Positions 1-4,963 of a DNA stretch of 6,524 nucleotides are shown piece by piece. Each line of letters opens with the position of its first letter. The stretch's first letter is position 1. Position numbers and translations under genes: made by a program. Under the pieces are notes generated by a model that worked only from the letters and a program-made list of their open reading frames with translations, did no database searches and had not been told where the DNA came from. The stretch comes from Hyphomicrobiales bacterium (GTDB lineage: Bacteria > Pseudomonadota > Alphaproteobacteria > Rhizobiales > JAJFHR01), in the NCBI GenBank assembly GCA_021775515.1, contig JAJFHR010000373.1, positions 1 through 6,524 on the forward strand, read 5' to 3'.

Positions 1-99
1 CGGTTTCGTGCGGCTAAACCATTAACAACGGCCCACTGCTAAGAAAAATGTGCTCCTCTCATCCAGGAATTCCAGCCATTTGGGGAAACAAACTGCCTT
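1..99. other. upstream region, no gene supported
   Basis: This stretch before the first FNR box contains no credible coding region. Frame 1 on the plus strand is open only for 13 codons before a TAA at 40-42, which could be the tail of a gene outside the window but is too short to judge. I see no clear hairpin with a T-run and no RNA gene here. Confidence 0.4.
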
Positions 100-113
100 T
101 TGATCTGGATCAA
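100..113 (+). promoter_or_regulatory. FNR box upstream of the hemerythrin gene
   Basis: The bases TTGATCTGGATCAA match the FNR/ANR/FixK consensus TTGAT-N4-ATCAA at all ten specified positions. The centre is at 106.5. A class II FNR promoter with the site at -41.5 would start transcription near 146-148, and a GATAAG hexamer at 134-139 (4 of 6 matches to TATAAT) can serve as the -10. This leaves a leader of about 30 nt before the start codon at 178. The likely binding protein is encoded in this window at 1820-2584, whose recognition helix carries the E-x-x-S-R residues that read TTGAT half sites. Low-oxygen activation is an inference from this match. Confidence 0.87.
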
Positions 114-177
114 GATGATCTCACCTGAATTTTGATAAGTCTGAAAACCAACGACCCAGCGTGGAGGAGCTGTTCAT

Positions 178-771
178 ATGGTGCCAAGTGACGAGATTGA
201 GGGGCCGGATCCCCTGGACCTGATCTTAATGGAACATGCTGAGCATGAGAAGTTGTGCGATTTGCTCGAGGAGATCGCCGATAGTCTGCCTAATGATGTA
301 GACAAAGAAAAAGTGCTCCAGGCGGTCGATAAATTGAAATTAGAACTGCCCCTGCATCACCGGGTCGAAGAAGAAGCCCTATTTCCCATCCTGGAAAAAT
401 ATTCCAATCCCAAAGACAATGTGGCCGATATTGTTGGCCGTCTGAGTGAAGAGCACGTGGTTGATGAAAGTTTTGCTGATGAACTCGTCGAAATCCTTGA
501 GTTACTGAGCGCAGGACATCCTGTGGAAGATGCCAACACGTTTGGGTACATGTTACGTGGTTTTTTTGAAAACTACCGCCGTCACATAAATTGGGAGAAC
601 AATGTTGTTTTGCCGTTAGCTCGGCGCCGCTTACCTGCGAAAGGTCTGCAGGAACTCTATTCAACCATGAAAAACCTTAAACAACACCCTCACGCTCACA
701 ACCGCTCCAAGGAGGCTGCGCGTTCCATCGCGGTCAGCAAGTTAAACCGCAACGGCGAGTGTAAAGACTAA
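178..771 (+). CDS. hemerythrin HHE-domain protein
   Basis: This is a 197-residue cytoplasmic protein of the hemerythrin/HHE cation-binding family, a four-helix bundle that holds a non-heme di-iron site. The expected ligands are visible: H20 and H23 in MEHAEHEKL, H60/H61 with E64-E66 in LHHRVEEEALFP, H93 in EEHVVDE, and H136 with E140 in RRHINWENN. The full set suggests a working metal site. Family members bind oxygen or nitric oxide or help in iron-sulfur repair; which one applies cannot be told from sequence. The start at 178 is well supported by GGAGGAG at 163-169, 8 nt upstream. The gene appears monocistronic, with a perfect FNR box upstream and an intrinsic terminator downstream, which suggests induction under low oxygen. 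There is no signal peptide or membrane segment. The C-terminal 30 residues are basic and lie outside the bundle. Confidence 0.9.
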   Translation: MVPSDEIEGPDPLDLILMEHAEHEKLCDLLEEIADSLPNDVDKEKVLQAVDKLKLELPLHHRVEEEALFPILEKYSNPKDNVADIVGRLSEEHVVDESFADELVEILELLSAGHPVEDANTFGYMLRGFFENYRRHINWENNVVLPLARRRLPAKGLQELYSTMKNLKQHPHAHNRSKEAARSIAVSKLNRNGECKD

Positions 772-846
772 AATTCCGGCCAGCCAAAAGCTTAATCCAA
801 AAGAGAATTGTATCTGGCGGCATAGATGTCAGGATTGATGTTAATG

Positions 847-890
847 ACCCACCCGCCCGCATGATCATATGCGGGCAGGTGGGTATTTTT
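847..890 (+). terminator. intrinsic terminator after the hemerythrin gene
   Basis: A 16-bp GC-rich stem (847-862 with 869-884, one C-A mismatch) closes a 6-nt loop and is followed by ATTTTT at 885-890. The T-run is on the plus strand, so it ends the hemerythrin transcript. It lies 14 bases beyond the convergent stress-protein gene's stop. It could block readthrough both ways, but the minus strand lacks a T-run. Confidence 0.9.
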
Positions 891-903
891 ACGTCGTCAG
901 CGG

Positions 904-1746
904 CTAATGTGACATCAGCACCGGTACTGTCATATGCTGAAGTACGTGCCGGCTGACACCGCCGAAGATGAACTCGCGCAGGCGCGAATGACCGTAGGCA
1001 CCCATAACGAGCAGGTCTGAACCGCTATCGGCAATGCGTGATAACAATTCATCTCCAACTTCCGAAAGATGGGTAACCGAGTGGTCTGCTTCGGCCGTGA
1101 TACCATGCCGGGACAGGCAGGTGGCAATCTCGCTGCCGGGAACATCAACATGATGTCCATTTACCTGATTGGGATTGACCCACAATATCTTCACATGATC
1201 TGCCGCCTTGAGAAATGGCAGGGCTTCAAAAGTTGCGCGGGTGGATTCCCGGCTAGCATTCCAGGCGATGGTAATATTCCGGCCGATGTTTTTATGTGTT
1301 CCAGCGTAGGGAATAAACAGCACTGGCCGCCCGGCCTCAATTAGAAATTGTTCGGATATACGTGATGACCCTATATCATCATGTTCAGGATCGGGTTGTC
1401 CTGCGACGATAAGGTCAGCACAGCGGCCGTGCTCGATTACTGCTTCTGCAACCAGTGCCGAGCGTTCTTCCACGCAGCGCCATTCAGCCGCCATACCCTC
1501 GTCTTTCGTCGTCTTTTCGAAGATATCCTTCATGCCCTGGGCTTCAACTTGTAAAGCGTTGTGCCTGGCCTCAACAATTTCTGCGGTAAGGTCGATCGCC
1601 ACCGTCGAGTAGATGTGGTAAATCGGCAATACATGCAGGCCGATGAGGTGAGAGTCGCTTTTTTTTGCCAAAGCAATTGCGGTTTCAAGCAAGCGCTTGG
1701 CGTTCTTTTTGTCGTATAGATAAACTAGGATTGTGCGATAAGACAT
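904..1746 (-). CDS. tandem universal stress protein (two Usp domains)
   Basis: This is a two-domain UspA-family protein of 280 residues. The first Usp domain covers about residues 3-147 (YRTILVYLYD through GRPVLFIPY). The second covers about 156-279 and ends with the family signature G249-A-Y-G252 followed nine residues later by G262-G263. That resembles the nucleotide-binding G-x2-G-x9-G motif, with Gly where the usual Ser/Thr would follow. An upstream in-frame ATG at 1765-1767 would add seven residues, but I prefer the ATG at 1744-1746: GAGG lies about 8 nt upstream, the protein then begins with the typical MSYRTILV, and the predicted FNR-dependent transcription start (about 1775) would leave the upstream ATG almost no leader. 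Two-domain Usp proteins under ANR/FNR control support anaerobic survival in other proteobacteria; a similar role here is inferred from the FNR box at 1810-1823. Confidence 0.92.
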   Translation of the reverse strand: MSYRTILVYLYDKKNAKRLLETAIALAKKSDSHLIGLHVLPIYHIYSTVAIDLTAEIVEARHNALQVEAQGMKDIFEKTTKDEGMAAEWRCVEERSALVAEAVIEHGRCADLIVAGQPDPEHDDIGSSRISEQFLIEAGRPVLFIPYAGTHKNIGRNITIAWNASRESTRATFEALPFLKAADHVKILWVNPNQVNGHHVDVPGSEIATCLSRHGITAEADHSVTHLSEVGDELLSRIADSGSDLLVMGAYGHSRLREFIFGGVSRHVLQHMTVPVLMSH

Positions 1747-1781
1747 GGGTCCAACCTCAATGGTCATTAAACGTTAAAAAC

Positions 1782-1787
1782 AGCCTA
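1782..1787 (-). promoter_or_regulatory. putative -10 of the FNR-dependent usp promoter
   Basis: On the minus strand this hexamer reads TAGGCT, keeping the first, second and last bases of TATAAT. Its centre is 32 bp from the centre of the FNR box at 1810-1823, the spacing expected for a class II activator site at -41.5. The predicted start is near 1775, about 29 nt before the preferred start codon. The sequence match is weak, so the call rests on spacing. Confidence 0.5.
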
Positions 1788-1809
1788 TGTTGAGCGAAAC
1801 GGAGATGCC

Positions 1810-1823
1810 TTGATCTGGGTCAA
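1810..1823 (-). promoter_or_regulatory. FNR box of usp, overlapping the regulator's stop codon
   Basis: On the minus strand the site reads TTGACCCAGATCAA, one mismatch from TTGAT-N4-ATCAA. It sits upstream of the stress-protein gene and includes the TGA stop of the FNR-family gene (1820-1822). The regulator's coding end and the operator of the next gene therefore share bases. The spacing to a -10-like element at 1782-1787 supports activation of the stress-protein gene. Confidence 0.8.
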
Positions 1824-2584
1824 TCGTCGAGAGGTTGGTCTTGGCCGGCAACCTCGGTCAGCGCACTCATGTCTGGTACCAGGAATTCGCGATTGCCTGT
1901 AATTGAAATGATTTTGCGCGATTTTAACCGGGTAATCTGACGGCTGACAGTTTCGATGGTCAGGCCGAGATAATCTGCCATGTCAGTGCGGGTTATGGGC
2001 AGGGTAAACGTTGCAAATTTAACGGTTTCGGAATGACCACATCCTAATAACGAGCTTTTTTGTGCGAGCATCAGAAGGAAGCTTGCGACCTTTTCCTGAG
2101 CGGTTTTCCGGCCCAACAACAACATCCACTCGCGCGCGGCGTCAAGCTCGTTCAAGGTGTTCTGGAAAAGCCGGTTTTCGAGGTCGGGAAACTGTTTTAA
2201 CAGGGCTTCAAAATCTTCGCGCAGAAAACTGCAAATCTCAACATCCGTTGCGGCTTCAGCGAAATAAGCGTTGCGGCTGTTATAGGCGCGGCCGAGAAAA
2301 TCGGAAGCAAATTGCAGGCCGACGATCTGCTGACGGCCATCGGCAAGTGTCTTGGTGAGTTTAATGGCGCCGCTATTGATAATGCCAACAAAATCAGCCG
2401 GCTCCTCGTCGGACATAATCACCTGACCCGCAGGCACTTTTTTATGCCGGGCCAGACGATTAAGATAGCCGAGCTCCTCTTTTGACAAAGCTCCGCAGAC
2501 AGCCCGATGCCGCACCGTACAGGTATCACATCGCTCTATCGTCGTGTTCGTATGAAAATTGGTACGCAGTCTGTCCATTGCCAC
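1820..2584 (-). CDS. FNR/CRP-family oxygen-sensing transcriptional regulator (FnrN/FnrL-like)
   Basis: This protein of about 254 residues has the full FNR layout. C19, C22 and C30 (C-x2-C-x7-C) lie at the N terminus and C118 in the sensor domain (VEICSF); together these are the expected ligands of an oxygen-labile [4Fe-4S] cluster. A cyclic-nucleotide-binding-like beta roll spans about residues 35-125, then a dimerisation helix, then a Crp-type helix-turn-helix at about 195-228. The recognition helix contains I-E-T-V-S-R, the E-x-x-S-R set that contacts TTGAT half sites. The family dimerises and activates transcription when oxygen is low. Three matching boxes lie in this window. The open frame starts with GTG at 2584, and an in-frame ATG at 2578 is equally possible because neither has a clear ribosome binding site. 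A predicted promoter lies at 2623-2651. The symbol is left empty because FnrN, FnrL and Anr cannot be separated by eye. Confidence 0.93.
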   Translation of the reverse strand: MAMDRLRTNFHTNTTIERCDTCTVRHRAVCGALSKEELGYLNRLARHKKVPAGQVIMSDEEPADFVGIINSGAIKLTKTLADGRQQIVGLQFASDFLGRAYNSRNAYFAEAATDVEICSFLREDFEALLKQFPDLENRLFQNTLNELDAAREWMLLLGRKTAQEKVASFLLMLAQKSSLLGCGHSETVKFATFTLPITRTDMADYLGLTIETVSRQITRLKSRKIISITGNREFLVPDMSALTEVAGQDQPLDD

Positions 2585-2622
2585 ATATGCCCATAGTTAG
2601 GATAGCCAGCCGTTTCTCTATC

Positions 2623-2651
2623 ATTATCATATATTGGGTGCTGTCGGGCAA
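2623..2651 (-). promoter_or_regulatory. putative sigma-70 promoter of the FNR-family gene
   Basis: On the minus strand a TTGCCC hexamer (2651-2646, 4 of 6 to TTGACA) and a GATAAT hexamer (2628-2623, 5 of 6 to TATAAT) are separated by exactly 17 bp. Transcription would start near 2616, about 32-38 nt before the candidate start codons. No FNR box overlaps it, so basal expression appears independent of the regulator itself. The -35 begins directly after the terminator at 2653-2692. Confidence 0.6.
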
Positions 2652-2652
2652 C

Positions 2653-2692
2653 AAAAAAGAGGGATTGAGTTAAATTACTAACTCCATCCCTC
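2653..2692 (-). terminator. intrinsic terminator of the intergenic minus-strand transcript
   Basis: A 14-bp stem (2659-2672 with 2679-2692, one mismatch) encloses a 6-nt loop. Six A at 2653-2658 on the plus strand read as TTTTTT after the hairpin on the minus strand. There is no T-run on the plus side, so the direction is clear. No annotated minus-strand gene ends here: the nearest upstream gene ends at 3081, almost 400 bases away. The terminator therefore implies an unannotated transcript. Confidence 0.88.
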
Positions 2693-2938
2693 ATCTATTT
2701 GGGCAAATTCAAAAGAAAATTAAAATGTGGGTGCCCATAACACTTTAGGGCTACAGCTTCTATCCTGGGGCAAGCACCACAGACACCCACACTCGTCTCA
2801 AATCGGCTGCTAATGCTGCCTATCTGAGACCTCTATATTTCGACCGCTCAAGCTACGATTGTTCCTGTTAAAACGCCTCTTTATAGAACGTATAAATCAG
2901 TAGCTTTACGCTTAAATCTAACTTCCGACATGAAAGAT
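2653..2938 (-). ncRNA. candidate FNR-dependent structured small RNA (or terminated leader)
   Basis: This is a predicted transcript of about 286 nt starting near 2938 and ending at the terminator at 2653. The start follows from an FNR box at 2973-2986 and a TAACAT -10 at 2945-2950. Three stem-loops precede the terminator: 2850-2906 (7 + 4 + 4 paired bases with small bulges), 2795-2830 (6 bp outer stem plus an inner GGC-GC helix with a 4-nt loop), and 2726-2791 (10 bp closing stem, TGTGGGTG pairing with CACCCACA). No ORF with a ribosome binding site is present; the longest from an ATG inside the transcript start is 16 codons (2931-2881) with no Shine-Dalgarno. I do not recognise it as 6S, SRP, RNase P or tmRNA. 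By arrangement it resembles FNR/ANR-activated RNAs such as FnrS or PhrS, without any sequence homology claimed. It may instead be an attenuated leader of the downstream regulator gene. Confidence 0.65.
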
Positions 2939-2944
2939 AGCTGG

Positions 2945-2950
2945 ATGTTA
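2945..2950 (-). promoter_or_regulatory. putative -10 of the intergenic RNA promoter
   Basis: On the minus strand the hexamer reads TAACAT, 4 of 6 to TATAAT with the key TA and final T kept. Its centre is 32 bp from the centre of the FNR box at 2973-2986, which is the class II spacing. The predicted start is an A at about 2938. Confidence 0.6.
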
Positions 2951-2972
2951 GGTTGAGAAAAGCATCAGAGCT

Positions 2973-2986
2973 TTGACATAGATCAA
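2973..2986 (-). promoter_or_regulatory. FNR box of the intergenic RNA
   Basis: The bases read TTGATCTATGTCAA on the minus strand, one mismatch from TTGAT-N4-ATCAA. There is no plus-strand gene to its right, since the next gene is convergent. The only sensible target is therefore leftward, minus-strand transcription into the gap that ends in the terminator at 2653-2692. Confidence 0.8.
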
Positions 2987-3038
2987 ACGAATCACTTTTG
3001 GTGAGGGAATTCGAAAATATATTGAGTTGATTTTTTTT

Positions 3039-3063
3039 GCTGCCCGAACCTGTGTCGGGCAGC
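3039..3063. repeat. perfect inverted repeat after the hydrolase gene
   Basis: A perfect 9-bp stem (3039-3047 with 3055-3063, GCTGCCCGA and its complement) has a 7-nt loop and lies 17 bases after the hydrolase stop codon. Eight T at 3031-3038 precede it on the plus strand, so on the minus strand the hairpin is followed by A rather than U. It is well placed to end or stabilise the hydrolase mRNA but is not a standard U-tract terminator in either direction. Confidence 0.6.
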
Positions 3064-3080
3064 GGATTTGGCATCAACAT

Positions 3081-3980
3081 TTAGTTGGCGTTGATGTTTT
3101 TCTTCAAGAATTTCTGGATAATCGAGGCATAATAGGGCGGTGTTTCTATCATGGGAAAATGGCCGGAATCAGTGATGAAACTAAAGGTTACATCAGGCAA
3201 CCAGGCACCAAATGTTCGGCGCAGATTTTTTTCCTGAAAGCCGGGAAGATCCTGGCGGCCACCAATTACAAGAAACGGAATTTGCACCTTGGCGGCGGCT
3301 AACTCCTTGGAAAAATCCTCCTCCAGCCACATTTTGTAATAACCCTTCATGGCAGCGGAATTTGAAGTGGCGAGATGGCGATTGGTCATGGCGTTGATAA
3401 ATGCTGGGTGCATACGACCGCCGGTCAGAGCCGCAAAAGCCTGCAGAGTGACTTGACGATTTTGGATAACGCTCCAGAGAAATTTTTGTGTGGGCTCATC
3501 TGCTGGATATCCGTCGGCGGCGACGGGTGTCGTGGCGATTATACTTTTTATCCGCTTTTTTCCCGACTTCCAATCCGCAAGGGCTGCCCGTTGGGCCACC
3601 ATACCGTTCATTGAATGCCCGACGAGGTGAAAGCGTTTCCAACCCAGTTTATCGGCCAGGCGGAAAACATCGTCGGAAGCTTCCTGCGAAGTGTATTCGC
3701 CGGTTAGTTTTATCGATTTTCCATATCCGCGGACGTCGGCAAATACAAATGTATAGGTATCCGTATCGAGGTAGGGTTTTATCGGATCAAATGATGAGCT
3801 TTCACTCATCCAGCTATGCAAGACCAGAACTTTTTCAGCCCCTGAGCCAAAGACCGTATATCCCAGAATTGAGTTATCCTGGCGGGCAGTTGATGGTGTG
3901 GAATTTGCCAAAAACAGGGCAAAAAAGCCTAGAATTGCGGCAACGCTTGTGCGCTGCATCCAGTTTCTGATACTAATCAT
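3081..3980 (-). CDS. exported alpha/beta hydrolase
   Basis: This is a 299-residue alpha/beta-hydrolase-fold enzyme with a probable signal peptide: basic N terminus, hydrophobic stretch at about 13-25, and a likely cut near residues 30-34. It is therefore expected in the periplasm or outside the cell. The nucleophile elbow is G121-H-S123-M-N-G126. D244 in GGRQDLPG and H274 in DSGHFPM complete a convincing Ser-Asp-His triad. The F-A-D-V-R-G-Y-G-K-S stretch at 80-89 is typical of the fold, and the oxyanion-hole segment reads L-H-S-W where many relatives have H-G. The substrate cannot be named; esterase, lactonase and related activities are all possible. AGGAG at 3991-3995 lies 10 nt before the start codon and fixes the start. 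A TetR-family gene lies upstream in the same direction, with a shared operator motif at 4182-4195, so the enzyme is probably induced by that repressor's ligand. Confidence 0.9.
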   Translation of the reverse strand: MISIRNWMQRTSVAAILGFFALFLANSTPSTARQDNSILGYTVFGSGAEKVLVLHSWMSESSSFDPIKPYLDTDTYTFVFADVRGYGKSIKLTGEYTSQEASDDVFRLADKLGWKRFHLVGHSMNGMVAQRAALADWKSGKKRIKSIIATTPVAADGYPADEPTQKFLWSVIQNRQVTLQAFAALTGGRMHPAFINAMTNRHLATSNSAAMKGYYKMWLEEDFSKELAAAKVQIPFLVIGGRQDLPGFQEKNLRRTFGAWLPDVTFSFITDSGHFPMIETPPYYASIIQKFLKKNINAN

Positions 3981-4011
3981 TATTGATCTTCTCCTAGAAG
4001 GTTAAATTGCG

Positions 4012-4047
4012 AGGTGGTTGGCGGTGCAATCGCTGACCACCTTTTTT
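4012..4047 (+). terminator. strong hairpin with T-run on the plus strand, inside the hydrolase leader
   Basis: A 12-bp stem (4012-4023 with 4031-4042, two G-T wobbles) with a 7-nt loop is followed by TTTTTT at 4042-4047. By shape it is a plus-strand intrinsic terminator, yet no plus-strand gene precedes it. It might stop antisense transcription running out of the hydrolase region. On the minus strand the same hairpin falls in the predicted hydrolase leader, about 17 bases upstream of the ribosome binding site. Confidence 0.65.
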
Positions 4048-4173
4048 AATGCTTCAGCGGCATGACCGCGCGCAGTTACAGAAAATTCCTTTACAGAAAT
4101 ACGCTGGTTGCCGATTTTTGCGTTCAGTTTACGTTGTGTGGTTTGTTCCTCCTTTCCGGTTTGAGGTGATTGA

Positions 4174-4202
4174 AATATATTGGAACAATCGTTCCGTTAT
4201 GG
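4174..4202 (-). promoter_or_regulatory. tentative hydrolase promoter
   Basis: On the minus strand TATATT (4179-4174) matches TATAAT at 5 of 6 positions. At 17 bp spacing the -35 position (4202-4197) reads CCATAA, which is poor. The palindrome at 4182-4195 falls in the spacer, a classic place for repression. The start would be near 4167, giving a leader of almost 190 nt. Confidence 0.4.
4182..4195. promoter_or_regulatory. TetR-type operator upstream of the hydrolase
   Basis: GGAACAATCGTTCC is a palindrome with one mismatch and matches the motif upstream of the TetR gene (4830-4843) at 12 of 14 positions. It lies between the end of the TetR gene and the start of the hydrolase gene, so it most likely controls the hydrolase. 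Confidence 0.75.
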
Positions 4203-4213
4203 ATCAAATTTTT

Positions 4214-4795
4214 TTAGCGCAATCGTCCCAAAGCTTCGGCAATGATTGTTTCCAGGAGTTTTTTTTCCGGGCGGCTGCGGGTCAGGACGATGAGACCTTG
4301 TAGACTTGCCAATAACCCTTGGGCTGTATCGGCGGCATTAATCCCAGCGGCAAACTCGCCGCTTTTTTGGCCTGCTTTGATCATGCGCACAAAAAATGCC
4401 TCAATCTGCATTTGAGAATCAGCGGTAATTTTTCTTATCTCAGGATCATGCGCGGCGAGTTCAAGGGAGCTGTTGGTAATGAAACAGCCCTTTGCCGGGC
4501 ATCCGGCCAAAGCCGGTTCGGCAAAACCCTCAAATAAGCGGCGAACGGCCTGCAAAGGTGAAAATTTTGTCTCAAGTTCCTTAAGAGCCTGAAAACACAT
4601 TTTTTGGTCATACAGGGTCAAGGATTTGAGAAAAAGCTCGCGCTTGTCGCCGTAGGTGCCATAGAGGCTGGCACGATTCACGCCCATCGTGTCCACCAAA
4701 TCCTGGACGGAGGTGGCCTCATAACCACGTCGCCAGAATTGTTGCATGGCCTTGTCAAGACCGTCGTTGATATCAAACTGCTTTTCTCGCGCCAT
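4214..4795 (-). CDS. TetR/AcrR-family transcriptional repressor
   Basis: This is a 193-residue TetR-family regulator. The N-terminal helix-turn-helix is clear (about residues 7-55, with T-S-V-Q-D-L-V-D-T-M-G-V-N-R-A-S-L-Y and the following Y-G-D-K-R-E-L-F). The rest is a helical ligand-binding and dimerisation domain containing G-C-P-A-K-G-C-F-I-T-N-S-S-L-E. The second cysteine sits in the G-C-(L/F) context seen in NemR-like repressors, where a cysteine senses electrophiles; that functional link is only a suggestion. The open frame extends to a GTG at 4796-4798, but the ATG at 4793-4795 is preferred because AAGGAG lies 7 nt before it. Matching palindromes upstream of this gene and of the hydrolase indicate autoregulation and control of the hydrolase. 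No U-tract terminator follows, so some cotranscription with the hydrolase is possible across the 233-base gap. Confidence 0.92.
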   Translation of the reverse strand: MAREKQFDINDGLDKAMQQFWRRGYEATSVQDLVDTMGVNRASLYGTYGDKRELFLKSLTLYDQKMCFQALKELETKFSPLQAVRRLFEGFAEPALAGCPAKGCFITNSSLELAAHDPEIRKITADSQMQIEAFFVRMIKAGQKSGEFAAGINAADTAQGLLASLQGLIVLTRSRPEKKLLETIIAEALGRLR

Positions 4796-4829
4796 CACAT
4801 AACTCCTTGAGACAAGATGTAGATTAAAT

Positions 4830-4843
4830 GGAACGATCGTTCA
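4830..4843. promoter_or_regulatory. TetR-type operator upstream of the TetR gene
   Basis: GGAACGATCGTTCA contains a perfect 12-bp palindrome, GAACGATCGTTC (4831-4842). On the minus strand it overlaps a TTGAAC hexamer that could act as the -35 of the repressor gene, with a weak TACATC 17 bp further on. It lies about 35 bases upstream of the start codon, the usual position for autorepression. Confidence 0.82.
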
Positions 4844-4926
4844 ATAATAAATTTTCATAATCCTGTGAGTGCAGATTTAGAAAAAATTAATCCTGTCATT
4901 TTACCGTCCAGGTAGTTCAATCTATG

Positions 4927-4955
4927 ATTGTGTATAAACTGATATTGTATACAAA
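4927..4955. repeat. short repeat with palindrome upstream of the chemoreceptor
   Basis: ATTGTGTATAAA (4927-4938) and ATTGTATACAAA (4944-4955) match at 10 of 12 positions. The second contains the perfect 10-bp palindrome TTGTATACAA (4945-4954) immediately before the ribosome binding site. It may be a regulatory site for the chemoreceptor gene, or only AT-rich promoter sequence. Confidence 0.35.
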
Positions 4956-4963
4956 GGCGATTT

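Noticed and set aside
1..42. Short frame ending at 42 as the tail of an upstream gene
   Set aside because: Thirteen codons give no recognisable motif, so it cannot be separated from chance.
290..664. 124-codon minus-strand open frame opposite the hemerythrin gene
   Set aside because: The plus-strand frame has all metal ligands and a strong ribosome binding site; this one has neither.
2881..2931. 16-codon ORF near the 5' end of the candidate RNA
   Set aside because: It has an ATG but no Shine-Dalgarno, and its bases form the 5' stem-loop, so structure explains them better than coding.
2653..2938. Candidate RNA as 6S, SRP, RNase P or tmRNA
   Set aside because: The SRP tetraloop signature, RNase P core and a tmRNA tRNA-like end are absent, and the stems do not form one long closing helix with a central bubble as in 6S. 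Some G/C-rich stretches look vaguely 6S-like, but not enough to name it.
2868..3080. 70-codon minus-strand open frame in the intergenic gap
   Set aside because: It starts in the hydrolase tail region, runs through the inverted repeat, the A/T-run and the FNR box, lacks a ribosome binding site and has a low-complexity, non-protein-like sequence.
3488..3970. 160-codon plus-strand open frame opposite the hydrolase
   Set aside because: It is antisense to the catalytic region of a clear alpha/beta hydrolase, is rich in Arg/Pro/Ser and matches no family I know.
4201..4214. GGATCAAA near the end of the TetR gene as a further FNR site
   Set aside because: Only one half site (ATCAA) is present; the other half does not match.
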